From: Gluconacetobacter aggeris
GTDB taxonomy: Bacteria; Pseudomonadota; Alphaproteobacteria; Acetobacterales; Acetobacteraceae
Direction of reading: 5' to 3'
Assembly: GCF_014174395.1 (NCBI RefSeq)
Contig: NZ_JABEQD010000009.1
Coordinates: forward strand, 110,960 to 174,959
DNA length: 64,000 nucleotides
Made by a program: the position numbers and the translations under genes. Shown in pieces: positions 35,392-44,258 of the stretch (its first letter is position 1; every line of letters begins with the position of its first letter). Below the pieces are notes generated by a model. The model worked only from the letters and a program-made list of their open reading frames with translations, was not told the DNA's origin and made no database searches.

Positions 35392-37267
35392 TCAGCAACG
35401 CATCCGCCACCTCCTCCAGCCCGCCGCCCACGGCGGTCGCGACATGGAACAGCCGGGCGTCGACATCCGCCTGCATCAGATGCGTGAACAGACCGCGCTG
35501 GATGTCGTCCGTTGCATGCTCATGCTCGTGCAGCCGGTCGAGCAACCCCATGAACGCGCGCATGTCCCCCCGCGCGACGGTCCGGTGCCCGTTGCGCAGC
35601 GCGCACAGCAGACGGACATAATCCCTGACCGCCATGATGGCGCCCTCGACCAGAAGCAGGAACCGCTCGCGCAACCCGACAGGCAGGTCGCGGGGCAGAA
35701 ATTGCAGAAGAAACGCCACCTCCTCGAATGTGTCGGCCGCATCGTCGGCCTCCGAGGCGATCATGCGCCAGGCGCGCACCTTGCCGTCGCGGGACAGGTC
35801 GCATATGCGCCCCACCTGCCGATCGGCAAGGGCTTCCCAGACCTTGGCCCGCGTGGCAGCCCCGGCGGGGTCCGCAACAATGTCCAGCAGCGTGGCATGC
35901 ACCAGGTTGCCCAGGTCAAGGATCAGCGCGGCATGGTCCACGGCCTCATCAAGAATGCGGTCGGCCATGGAGCCCACGCGCATCATCAATTCCGCCTGCA
36001 ACAGATCGCGGATCACGAAGGGCGACCGGCCATCGCGCAGGGACTCGCTGGCGATGCGCAACGTCTCCCGCAGGAATACCGTCGCCTCGTCCCGGCCGAG
36101 CGCACGCTCCAGGGAGGTATAGGAGACACCGCTGATCCGCGACACGGTTTCCAGCAGATCCTCGATCACCACCTCACCGCCGATTTCCAGATAGGCGCGG
36201 TGGCCATATTCATGATCGGCGGCCCAGTCCAGAATCGCGACCGCCTCCCGTCGCGCGACGAAACGGCCCAGGCTTTTCCGCGCCTTGTTCCAGTCGATGA
36301 GAAAGACCAGTGACGCTCCCAGTTCCTCCAGCGCGGTATCGAGCGTGGCCAGGTCGGGGGCCTCGAACGTTCCCACCGTAACCAGGAAAACATCATCCTC
36401 TCCCCCCCGCGCGCGCCGGTTGGAGACCGTCCACGAAAACCGGGGCAGGCGCCTCTGGAAAAAATCCAGTCGCTGCTTGTGAATATCACTATGGATAATG
36501 GTCAGGCGGCGCTCTTCGATCCGGGCGATCAGCACATGCGCGTCGGTCGTGCCCAGATCGTTCTGGATGGTCATATGACTGCCGTCGCGCATCGCGTTGG
36601 TGGCCAGCCCCGGATGGTTGAACTTCAGCGGCGCCGTTCGATTCAGCCCACGCATGAAGGCGACCAGGCGCTCCCTGTCCGCCGGGCCCAGCAGATAGGC
36701 GCGGGCGCCGGCAACATCGGCCTCCGCCAGGCCGGCGGCGATGTCGTTGATGGCCTTGTGCATCTCCATCACCAGGAGATGGAACGACACCTCATCCTCG
36801 CCCGAAACGCGCGACAGCCGCGAGACCAGGCCCGTCGGCAACACGTCGCCGTCCAGATGAAGGGACGCGCGAAGCGTCTCCTCGCGCCCGCGGAATGCGG
36901 CGGCCGCCGCACGGTCGAACAGGCGCGCACCCGCGCCCGCCTCCACCGCCGCGCACATGCGCGACAGATCGTCCCGCAGGCGCGCCATCACCCCGCCGAT
37001 CTCCGGCACCCGGACACCGTCGCCGGTTCGCTCCAGCAGGGCGGGCGCATCATAAAGCGGGTCACGGTCCAGCCCGGCCATCGTCCGCTCGGCCGCCAGG
37101 CCGGCAAAACGCCCACGATCGTCCCGGTCCGACGCCTCGACGGCCTGCAGCCAGCTCAGCGCGAACTTTATGCGGCCATTCGCGGCCAGCCCGTCCGCAA
37201 CCAGGTTGGGCAGGAGCAGCGCGCCCGGCGCAAGCTCGGCAACCACACCCTGCTTCTGAATGGTCAT
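35339..37267 (-). CDS. large protein with PhoU/DUF47-like C-terminal region
   Basis: A 642-residue protein starting at ATG 37267 with a gaaggga ribosome-binding site. Residues 1-400 are not recognised; they include KFNHPGLATNAMRDGSHMTIQNDLGTTDAHV-type text (a conserved-looking polar block near 210-240). Residues about 430-640 are helical, with two repeats of the E-x2-D/A-D pattern (IASEADDAADTFEE and RLHEHEHATDDIQRGLF), as in DUF47/PhoU proteins that bind metals or regulate phosphate transport. It overlaps the PPDK-like gene and is probably co-translated with it, so it may regulate that enzyme. Function is inferred only. Confidence 0.6.
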   Translation of the reverse strand: MTIQKQGVVAELAPGALLLPNLVADGLAANGRIKFALSWLQAVEASDRDDRGRFAGLAAERTMAGLDRDPLYDAPALLERTGDGVRVPEIGGVMARLRDDLSRMCAAVEAGAGARLFDRAAAAAFRGREETLRASLHLDGDVLPTGLVSRLSRVSGEDEVSFHLLVMEMHKAINDIAAGLAEADVAGARAYLLGPADRERLVAFMRGLNRTAPLKFNHPGLATNAMRDGSHMTIQNDLGTTDAHVLIARIEERRLTIIHSDIHKQRLDFFQRRLPRFSWTVSNRRARGGEDDVFLVTVGTFEAPDLATLDTALEELGASLVFLIDWNKARKSLGRFVARREAVAILDWAADHEYGHRAYLEIGGEVVIEDLLETVSRISGVSYTSLERALGRDEATVFLRETLRIASESLRDGRSPFVIRDLLQAELMMRVGSMADRILDEAVDHAALILDLGNLVHATLLDIVADPAGAATRAKVWEALADRQVGRICDLSRDGKVRAWRMIASEADDAADTFEEVAFLLQFLPRDLPVGLRERFLLLVEGAIMAVRDYVRLLCALRNGHRTVARGDMRAFMGLLDRLHEHEHATDDIQRGLFTHLMQADVDARLFHVATAVGGGLEEVADALLNAGRLVSDHAVGEWFAT

Positions 37268-37441
37268 TCCGTCTTCCCTTCCCAGGAGGCCGGCCGGGCC
37301 GTTGACCATGTCGGTCGCGGGGAAACATGGTCCCTAAACGCCGTCATGGTGTCCGGTTGCATGCGATATGCCGCCCGTCATCACGAATCCCGGCGTGCGA
37401 TTGAAGGGGCGCCGGCACACGCGCATCTAGGGTCATCGGGT

Positions 37442-37467
37442 GTATTCCGCAGGCGTATTCCGCAGGG
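37442..37467. repeat. short tandem repeat upstream of the CBS-BON gene
   Basis: The 12-mer gtattccgcagg occurs twice with one base between copies, about 75 bp before the chosen start of the CBS gene and inside the divergent region with the DUF47-like gene. It could be a pair of direct half-sites for a regulator. It could also be translated if the longer GTG start at 37440 is used. Confidence 0.35.
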
Positions 37468-37538
37468 GGGCACCCAAAACATTCATGCAGTGGTCCGCCG
37501 ATATCCGACAGGCCACTCCGCAGCGGGGACCGCGTGTC

Positions 37539-38249
37539 ATGCAGGTCAAGGACGTCATGACCTCGCCGGCAATCTGTGTCGCGCCAACGCAATCCATCAC
37601 GGACGCCATCCGGCTGATGGTGGCGCACAAAATCAGCGGGTTGCCGGTCATCACCGAAAAAGGGCAACTGGTCGGCATCCTCACCGAAGGCGACCTCATG
37701 CGTCGGAGCGAACTGGAAACCGCCGGGCATTCATGGCTCGGCGACCTGTTCCGCTCGCCAGGGCACAAGGCCGAGGACTATGTTCACACTCATGGCCGCA
37801 AGGTTGCCGATATCATGTCGCAGCGGCCCGTATCCGTCGGGCCCGAGACCCCGTTGCGCGATGCCATCGCCACATTGATGCTGCACCATATCAGGCGCCT
37901 GCCGGTCATGAAGAACGATCAGCTCGTGGGCGTGGTCTCGCGTGGCGACGTGCTGCGCGCCTTGCTGCCGCTGATGTCCGGCGCGCCTGCCCTATCCGAC
38001 GACCAGAGCATCAGGCAGTCCATCCTGAAGGAATACCAGGCGGCATTGCATCTGGGCGGCCGCAACACCATCAATGTCGATGTCAGGAACGGGGTAGTGG
38101 ACCTCGACGGTACCGTCACGGACGAACGCCTGCGCACCGCCGCCCGCGTGGCGGCGGAAAACGTGAAGGGGGTCGTCTCCGTCGTGGACCACATCACCTG
38201 CATCGACCCGTTCGCAGGCGTCACCATCCCCCCACCTTCCCTGCCGTAA
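37539..38249 (+). CDS. CBS-domain pair plus BON domain protein
   Basis: A 236-residue protein from ATG 37539 (MQVKDVMTSPAICV), which matches the usual family N-terminus; a GTG 99 bases upstream would add an unlikely tail. Two CBS domains (about 1-60 and 85-145) contain HKISGLPVITEKGQLVGILTEGDLM and HHIRRLPVMKNDQLVGVVSRGDVLRAL, the adenylate-sensing fold. A BON domain follows (about 165-230; NTINVDVRNGVVDLDGTV and AENVKGVVSVVDHI), suggesting membrane or lipid contact. It probably senses energy charge and controls or tethers neighbouring enzymes. It leads an operon with PEP synthase 37 bp downstream. Confidence 0.88.
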   Translation: MQVKDVMTSPAICVAPTQSITDAIRLMVAHKISGLPVITEKGQLVGILTEGDLMRRSELETAGHSWLGDLFRSPGHKAEDYVHTHGRKVADIMSQRPVSVGPETPLRDAIATLMLHHIRRLPVMKNDQLVGVVSRGDVLRALLPLMSGAPALSDDQSIRQSILKEYQAALHLGGRNTINVDVRNGVVDLDGTVTDERLRTAARVAAENVKGVVSVVDHITCIDPFAGVTIPPPSLP

Positions 38250-38286
38250 GAGGCTGTTTCGCGGCCAGAAAAGCAGGAGCGACGCG

Positions 38287-40692
38287 ATGGCGGAGCCTTC
38301 AGACTCCCTGCGCTGGTTCGAAGATATCGGGCTTGGCGATGTTCCCCTGGTCGGCGGCAAGAACGCCTCGCTGGGCGAGATGTACCGGGGGCTGGCAACA
38401 CAGGACATCCTGGTGCCCAACGGGTTCGTCCTGACGGCGCGCGCCTATCGCGCAGCACTGGACGCGGCAGACGCCTGGCCGGCCCTGCATGCCCTGCTGG
38501 ACCCCCTGGACCCGACCGATATCGCCCTGCTGGCCCGCAACGCGGCCCAGGCGCGCGAACTGGTCTACGCCGCCACCGGCACGGAAACGCTGCGCCGGCT
38601 CGTCGCCGACGCCTATCGTCGCCTCGAAGCGCAATATGGTCCGGATGTCGCCGTCGCGGTCCGCAGCTCCGCCACGGCGGAGGATCTTCCCACGGCCAGC
38701 TTCGCGGGCCAGCACGAATCCTACCTGAATATCAGCGGGGCCGAGGCGGTCTTCGAAGCCTGCCGCCACTGTTTCGCCTCGCTCTTCACCGACCGGGCCA
38801 TCGTGTATCGCGCCAATAACGGCTTCGACCATTTCAAGGTCAGCCTGTCCGTGGGGGTCATGAAGCTGATCCATGCCGACCGCGCCTCCAGCGGCGTCAT
38901 CTTTACCCTCGATACCGAATCCGGCTTCCGCGACATCGTGCTGATAACCGGCGCCTACGGGCTGGGCGAGAATATCGTCCAGGGCACCATCGACCCGGAC
39001 GAATTCTATGTCCACAAACCGGCCTTTCGCCAAGGACACCGCACCGTGCTGCGGCATGTCCTGGGACGGAAGCAACTGACGATGGGCCTGGAGCCGACCT
39101 CCGGCGGATCGCGCACCCAGAACGTGCCGACCCCGCCGGACCGCCAGCGCCAATTCTGCATCAGCGATACCGAAGCCCTGTCCCTGGCCGGCCAGGCACT
39201 GCTGATCGAGGATCATTATTCCCGACAGGCCGGCCACCCGGTGCCGATGGATATCGAATGGGCGAAAGATGCCGATGACGGCCGGCTCTATATCGTCCAG
39301 GCGCGGCCCGAGACCGTGGCCTCGCGCCGGGGCGCCGCCATGCTGGAAACCTATGCCCTGACGGGAAGCGGCCCCGTGCTGGCGCGCGGCCGGGCCGTAG
39401 GCGAGAAGATCGGGGGCGGCCCGGTCCGCGTGATTTCCACCCGTGCCGAACTCGCCTCCTTCCAGCCCGGCGACGTGCTGGTCGCGCCCTCGACCAATCC
39501 CGACTGGGAGGCGGTCATGAAGACCGCGTCCGCCATCGTGACCGACCATGGCGGCCGTACCTGCCATGCCGCCATCATCGCGCGCGAACTGGGCGTTCCG
39601 GCGGTCGTCGGAACCGGCGATGCGACCCGGGTCCTGCACGCGGGCCAGCGCGTCACGGTCTCATGCGCGGGGGGCGAGAGCGGAGAGATCTACGACGGCG
39701 AGATTCCCTTCACGGTCACCCGCACCGATGCCGGCAGCCTGCCGCGCCCGCGCACGCCGATCATGGTCAATCTGGGCAATCCCGAACTGGCCTTCCGCAC
39801 GGCGATGATGCCCTGCGCGGGGGTGGGCCTGGCACGCATGGAATTCATCATCAGCGAATCCATCGGCATCCACCCGATGGCACTGGCGCACCCCGAACGC
39901 CTGACGCCCGACGACCGGCAGCGGGTCGCCGAACGCACGGCGGGCAGCTCCTCGCCCGGCGATTATTTCATCCGCACCCTGTCGGAAGGGATCGGCACGA
40001 TCGCCGCCGCCTTCCATCCCCGGCCGGTGATCGTGCGGCTGTCGGATTTCAAGACCAACGAATATGCGGCCCTGATCGGCGGCACGACGTTCGAGCCGCG
40101 GGAGGCAAACCCCATGCTCGGCTTTCGCGGGGCGTCGCGCTACGCCCACCCGGCCTATGCCGACGGCTTCGCGCTGGAATGCGCTGCCCTGTCGCGGGTG
40201 CGCGGGGCCATGGGGCTGACCAACCTGATCGTCATGGTGCCGTTCTGCCGCCGGGTGGCGGAAGCCGAGCAGGTCCTGGCCGCGATGGGCCGCAACGGCC
40301 TGGCGCGCGGCAAGGACGGGCTGGCCGTCTACATGATGTGCGAAATCCCCAACAACGTCATCCAGATCGATTCCTTTGCCGCCGAATTCGACGGATTCTC
40401 GATCGGATCGAACGATCTGACCCAGCTCACGCTGGGCGTGGACCGCGATTCCGACATCGTCGCATTCGATTTCGACGAGCGCGACCCCGGCATGCTGGAA
40501 ATGCTGCGCCTGGCCGTCACCGGCGCCCGCCGCAACGGACGCAGGATCGGAATCTGCGGCGAGGCCCCGGCGAACGACCCCGAGATCGCCCGCTACCTGG
40601 TCGCCATCGGCATCGATTCGATCAGCGTCAATCCGTCCAGCCTGCTGCGCACCATGGATATCGTCCGCCAGGCCGAAGACGCCCTGGCCTGA
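38287..40692 (+). CDS. ppsA: phosphoenolpyruvate synthase
   Basis: Converts pyruvate and ATP to PEP, AMP and phosphate, the entry step to gluconeogenesis from C3 acids. The 801-residue length is standard. The ATP-grasp domain (1-340) begins LVGGKNASLGEMYRGL and has VAVRSSATAEDLPTASFAGQ. The phosphohistidine domain (about 385-470) contains DHGGRTCHAAIIARELGVP. The C-terminal barrel (about 480-795) has VGLARMEFI, FMIGSNDLTQLTLGVDRD-type sequence (FSIGSNDLTQ) and GICGEAPAND with the catalytic Cys. All three domains are intact, in contrast to the PPDK-like paralogue in the same cluster. Confidence 0.95.
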   Translation: MAEPSDSLRWFEDIGLGDVPLVGGKNASLGEMYRGLATQDILVPNGFVLTARAYRAALDAADAWPALHALLDPLDPTDIALLARNAAQARELVYAATGTETLRRLVADAYRRLEAQYGPDVAVAVRSSATAEDLPTASFAGQHESYLNISGAEAVFEACRHCFASLFTDRAIVYRANNGFDHFKVSLSVGVMKLIHADRASSGVIFTLDTESGFRDIVLITGAYGLGENIVQGTIDPDEFYVHKPAFRQGHRTVLRHVLGRKQLTMGLEPTSGGSRTQNVPTPPDRQRQFCISDTEALSLAGQALLIEDHYSRQAGHPVPMDIEWAKDADDGRLYIVQARPETVASRRGAAMLETYALTGSGPVLARGRAVGEKIGGGPVRVISTRAELASFQPGDVLVAPSTNPDWEAVMKTASAIVTDHGGRTCHAAIIARELGVPAVVGTGDATRVLHAGQRVTVSCAGGESGEIYDGEIPFTVTRTDAGSLPRPRTPIMVNLGNPELAFRTAMMPCAGVGLARMEFIISESIGIHPMALAHPERLTPDDRQRVAERTAGSSSPGDYFIRTLSEGIGTIAAAFHPRPVIVRLSDFKTNEYAALIGGTTFEPREANPMLGFRGASRYAHPAYADGFALECAALSRVRGAMGLTNLIVMVPFCRRVAEAEQVLAAMGRNGLARGKDGLAVYMMCEIPNNVIQIDSFAAEFDGFSIGSNDLTQLTLGVDRDSDIVAFDFDERDPGMLEMLRLAVTGARRNGRRIGICGEAPANDPEIARYLVAIGIDSISVNPSSLLRTMDIVRQAEDALA

Positions 40693-40730
40693 ACGGCGCG
40701 CCACTCCCCCCTTGCGCGGGATCACCCGAC

Positions 40731-41723
40731 ATGTCCCAGACCATTGCGACCTTGACGCTCAATCCCGCCATAGACGTCGCCTGCGTCGCGGCGGAGGTGC
40801 ATCCGACACAGAAGATCCGCACGACGAACGAGCGGCTGGACCCCGGCGGCGGGGGCATCAACGTCGCCCACGTCGTCCACGAGCTGGGCGGCGAGACCCT
40901 GGCCGTCATCATGGCCGGCGGCGTGACCGGGCGCCTGGTCGAGGAATTGCTCGACCAGGCCGGCGTGCCCTGGAAGAGCCTGCCGATCGTGGGCCGGACC
41001 CGCATCTGCCTGAACGTGCAGGAGCGCGCGAGCCACCTGGAATATCGTTTCGTGTCCGAGGGCCCGCTGATCGAGGCCATGGAATGGCGGAACAGCCTGG
41101 CACTCCTCGAAGAGCTTGACGCCGCCTGGGTCGTCGCAAGCGGCAGCCTGCCGCGCGGGGTGCCCGAGGATTTCTATGCGCGGGTGGCCGCCATCGGCGC
41201 ACGGCGGGGCTGGCGCCTCGCCGTCGATACATCCGGCGCCGCCCTGCGCGCGGTCATGGGCCACGGGGTGGACCTGCTGAAACTCGACCATGGGGAATTC
41301 GAATCCCTGGTCGGCCATCCGGTCCGGGGCCAGGACGCCCTGGCGGCGGAAATCGGGCGGGTGCTGCGTGCCGGCGCGGCCCGGATGATCGCCGTCAGCC
41401 TCGGGCCGGACGGCGCATGGCTGGGGTCCGCCGCCGGCCTGACATACCTGCCCGCCCCGCCGGTGCAGGCACGCGGCGCCGTCGGCGCCGGCGACAGTCT
41501 CATGGCGGGCCTGGTGCTGGGCCTGACGCGCGGCATGCCCCCCGACGCGGCGCTGGCCCTGGGCGTCGCCGCCGGCTCCGCAAGCGTCGAACGCTATGGC
41601 ACGGCCCGGGCCCGGCGCGAGACGGTCGAATCCCTGTTCCGGCAGATCAGGGCCGGCACCCTATCCAGCGCGGAGGACCCGACCGGTGGACCCACGACAG
41701 ACACGACCCGCCTGGCAGGCTGA
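40731..41723 (+). CDS. PfkB-family sugar phosphate kinase (1- or 6-phosphofructokinase type)
   Basis: A 330-residue kinase starting at ATG 40731, 38 bp after ppsA; the frame is open further upstream inside ppsA but without homology. The N-terminus TIATLTLNPAIDVACVA and the substrate loop LDPGGGGINVAHVVHELGG mark the FruK/PfkB/LacC subgroup. The ATP-binding catalytic motif is GAVGAGDSLMAGLVLGL near residue 250 with the catalytic Asp. It phosphorylates fructose-6-P, fructose-1-P or tagatose-6-P. Clustering with PEP and PRPP enzymes fits a PfkB-type 6-phosphofructokinase. Confidence 0.88.
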   Translation: MSQTIATLTLNPAIDVACVAAEVHPTQKIRTTNERLDPGGGGINVAHVVHELGGETLAVIMAGGVTGRLVEELLDQAGVPWKSLPIVGRTRICLNVQERASHLEYRFVSEGPLIEAMEWRNSLALLEELDAAWVVASGSLPRGVPEDFYARVAAIGARRGWRLAVDTSGAALRAVMGHGVDLLKLDHGEFESLVGHPVRGQDALAAEIGRVLRAGAARMIAVSLGPDGAWLGSAAGLTYLPAPPVQARGAVGAGDSLMAGLVLGLTRGMPPDAALALGVAAGSASVERYGTARARRETVESLFRQIRAGTLSSAEDPTGGPTTDTTRLAG

Positions 41724-42729
41724 GCCGCAGGCCGAGGGCGCGATCCGCCTGTTCGCCCTGGCCGGCACCGACGGGCTCGGGCAGGCCATCGCCCGGCACC
41801 TGGGCCTGACGCTGGGCCGGCACGAGGAACGCGATTTCGAGGATGGCGAACACAAGACCCGCGCGCTGGACCCGGTATGCGGCGCGGATGTCTATCTGCT
41901 GCACAGCCTGCACGGCGGCGCAACGGGCAGCGCCAACGACCGGCTGTGCCGGCTGCTGTTCTTTATCGGCGCCTGCAAGGACGCCGGGGCCGCGCGCGTG
42001 ACCGCCATCGCGCCCTATCTGTGCTACGGGCGCAAGGACCGGCGGACGAAGCCGAACGACCCGGTGACGACACGCTATGTCGCGACACTGTTCGAAGCCG
42101 TCGGAACCGACCGCCTGGTCACGATGGACGTGCATGACGAGGCGGCGTTCGAAAACGCCTTCCGCCGGCAGACGGTGGCGCTGACGGCCGTCCCCCTGCT
42201 GGTGGAGGCCCTGCGCGGCCTGACCGCCGAGTCGGGGGCCGATCCAGCCCGCCTGTGCGTCGTGTCGCCCGACCTTGGCGGCGGCAAGCGGGCCGAGCGC
42301 CTGCGCGGGGCGCTGGAAGCGGCCACCGGACACCCGGTCGGCGCGGCCTTCGCCGAGAAGCACCGCAGCGGCGGGCAGGTTTCCGGCGACCTGTTCGTGG
42401 GCGATGTCGCGGGGGCGACCTGTATCGTCATCGACGATCTGGTCAGCACCGGCGGCACGCTCGCCCGCGCGGCCCGCGCCGCGCGCGGCGCCGGCGCACG
42501 CCAGGTCGTGGCCTGCGTCACCCATGGCCTGTTCATGGCCGGCGCGGACGGCATCCTGGCCGAACCGGCCATCGACCGTATCCTGACAACCGACACGGTC
42601 CAGCCCATCCGGCTGCCGGACGGCCCGGCCCGGCGCAAGCTGCGGGTCCTCTCCGCCGCGCCATTGCTTGCCGAAGCCATCCGCCGGCTGCATCGCGACG
42701 CACCGCTGTCGGACCTCCTGGTCTTCTAG
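41686..42729 (+). CDS. divergent ribose-phosphate pyrophosphokinase (PRPP synthase-like)
   Basis: A 347-residue protein read from the GTG at 41686, which has a ggagg ribosome-binding site and overlaps pfkB by 38 bp. It has the two-domain PRS layout: RDFEDGEHKTRAL near residue 50, APYLCYGRKDRRTKP near 110, TMDVHD near 150, and the PRPP-loop CIVIDDLVSTGGTLA near residues 246-260. The usual SGNAN-type N-terminal signature is absent and several conserved positions differ from housekeeping Prs. It may make PRPP or act on another ribose phosphate. Its TAG stop shares a CTAG with the stop of the convergent gene. Confidence 0.82.
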   Translation: MDPRQTRPAWQAEPQAEGAIRLFALAGTDGLGQAIARHLGLTLGRHEERDFEDGEHKTRALDPVCGADVYLLHSLHGGATGSANDRLCRLLFFIGACKDAGAARVTAIAPYLCYGRKDRRTKPNDPVTTRYVATLFEAVGTDRLVTMDVHDEAAFENAFRRQTVALTAVPLLVEALRGLTAESGADPARLCVVSPDLGGGKRAERLRGALEAATGHPVGAAFAEKHRSGGQVSGDLFVGDVAGATCIVIDDLVSTGGTLARAARAARGAGARQVVACVTHGLFMAGADGILAEPAIDRILTTDTVQPIRLPDGPARRKLRVLSAAPLLAEAIRRLHRDAPLSDLLVF

Positions 42730-43799
42730 GGTCCGGCGCGGACCAGGGCGGCATGCTCCAGCCGCTCCAGCCGCAGCGCATCCGCCAGAGCCAGGCGCAG
42801 ATAGGCGCGCGCCTGGCGCGGCCATTTTTCAGGCGTGCGCGGCCGGGCGTCGCACAGATGCATGATCGCCAGCCGGGCCCGCAGCATGGCGCGATAGCTG
42901 CGATAGAACAGCAGCAACCCGCCGGCACGCCCCCCGTGCAGGACAGGCCGCAAGCGCCGGCCGATCCTCTCCCCCGCCCAGGCCGCACCCAGACGCGCGC
43001 ATTCCAGTTGCAGGAAGGCGATCTCATCCAGCGGATCGAGCGCCCGCAAGGCCGGGTCGAACTCCAGACAGTCGATGATGCTCACGCGCCCGTCCATCCA
43101 GATATGTTCCGGACGCAAATCCCCGTGCGCGTCGACGATGCGGCCGGCCCGCGCACGCGCCACGATCACCCCGAACCGCCGGTCCACAAAGCGCCCCAGG
43201 ATCGCGTCCACACGCGCCACCATGCCGCGCGGCAGATGAAAGCGCGGGTCCTGCAACACGCGCCGGTGGCCGGACAACGCCCTCCGCCATGCCATCCGCA
43301 AGGTGTCCGCGGACCTGCGGACCGCAAGCGGGTGCGCATGCGCGTAGAACGACGCCAGTACGGCCGCCAGCCGGTCGAGCTGCGACGGCCGCACCGCATG
43401 CGTCAGCAAGGTCGACTGCAGAAACCCGCCATCGTCGAGGCGCCGCATGACGACCAGCCAGTCCACGACCCGCCCCGCCCCGCCGATGGCCAGGCCCGCA
43501 GCGCCCTCGACCAGCGGGACGACCCCCAGATAGACCTCCGGCGCCAGCCGGCGGTTCAGGCGATCTTCGGCACGGCAGGCATCGGCCCGGCGCGCCAGGG
43601 TGGAGAAATCCAGATAGGGAAAGCGCACCGGCTTCTTGAGCTTGTAGACGCGCCCCCCGGCCAGGAAGACCCAGGACATATGCGTCTCGCGCGCAATGAC
43701 CGTGTTGACGGCACCACCATAGGTTTGCGGCCGGGACAGAAACCGGACCTTGCGCTCCAGGGATACAGGCGGCGCCGAAAGAGGCGCATCGCGCGCCAT
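42726..43799 (-). CDS. COG2187-type aminoglycoside-phosphotransferase-like kinase
   Basis: A 357-residue protein from ATG 43799; longer in-frame starts upstream lack homology. It begins VRFLSRPQTYGGAVNTVIARETHMSWVFLAG and has VYKLKKPVRFPYLDFSTL, with the ATP-contacting lysines. The APH-type catalytic loop is DAHGDLRPEHIWM (near residue 220), followed by metal-binding IIDCLEFDPALRALDPLDEIAFL. Many COG2187 proteins carry a C-terminal AAA/gluconokinase-like domain; it is missing here. The substrate is unknown. The family commonly lies near PEP synthase, PfkB and stress proteins in energy-limitation clusters. Confidence 0.8.
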   Translation of the reverse strand: MARDAPLSAPPVSLERKVRFLSRPQTYGGAVNTVIARETHMSWVFLAGGRVYKLKKPVRFPYLDFSTLARRADACRAEDRLNRRLAPEVYLGVVPLVEGAAGLAIGGAGRVVDWLVVMRRLDDGGFLQSTLLTHAVRPSQLDRLAAVLASFYAHAHPLAVRRSADTLRMAWRRALSGHRRVLQDPRFHLPRGMVARVDAILGRFVDRRFGVIVARARAGRIVDAHGDLRPEHIWMDGRVSIIDCLEFDPALRALDPLDEIAFLQLECARLGAAWAGERIGRRLRPVLHGGRAGGLLLFYRSYRAMLRARLAIMHLCDARPRTPEKWPRQARAYLRLALADALRLERLEHAALVRAGP

Positions 43800-44258
43800 C
43801 CGGCCGGTCCGGGCCGGCGAGTGAACCCTGTCCGGCCGGGCCGGGATCACGCCCGGTCCCGGTTCCAGGGCCGCGCGTCGGGTGCGATGTGCTGCTGTCA
43901 CGTGGCGTCGGCGGAACGCTGGATGACATTCCGCCCTCCCATTTCCCATCACATGGGGGCAGGAAGCGGACCGGAAAAGAAGCGGGCAGGAAAGTTCGTC
44001 GACCGGACGATCATGTTCCATGATGTGCCCGCTCTGGACGAAGACGATGCAAAACGCCTCCCGCCCTCACGTTCCCGCGCAGGAGACAGGAATGGCCGGC
44101 ATGGCGGCAGACGTATGAGGCACGGCCGACAGATCGAATATTCGATTTCTCACAAACGAAATATATCGTTTTCCATCCCATATGGCACAGCGTTATCATC
44201 GGCGCCGGGTCAGCCGTGAATAAGAGACTGTTCCAAAAGCCTCCAAGGATAGATCGAC
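43800..44258. other. 459-bp divergent intergenic region
   Basis: It lies between the COG2187 gene (minus) and the VOC gene (plus). The left 300 bases are GC-rich with no convincing frame in normal codon use. The right part (44120-44180) turns AT-rich and holds a double palindrome, listed separately. Nothing else was recognised. Confidence 0.6.
44133..44171. promoter_or_regulatory. two adjacent AT-rich palindromes upstream of the VOC gene
   Basis: A perfect 14-bp palindrome ATCGAATATTCGAT (44133-44146) is followed after 7 bases by AAACGA-6 bases-TCGTTT (44154-44171). Both share the CGA...TCG half-site pattern around an AT core. They lie about 90 bp before the VOC start, as expected for a dimeric repressor such as TetR or MarR types. 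No regulator gene is adjacent. Confidence 0.4.

Noticed and set aside
37310..37538. FNR/FixK box (TTGAT-N4-ATCAA) in front of the CBS-PEP synthase genes
   Set aside because: Searched by eye because the gene set suggests oxygen limitation; no acceptable match was seen, only a short tandem repeat.
39663..40730. N-terminal extension of the PfkB frame back into ppsA
   Set aside because: The frame is open, but the translation is low-complexity out-of-frame ppsA. The family N-terminus begins exactly at the ATG at 40731.
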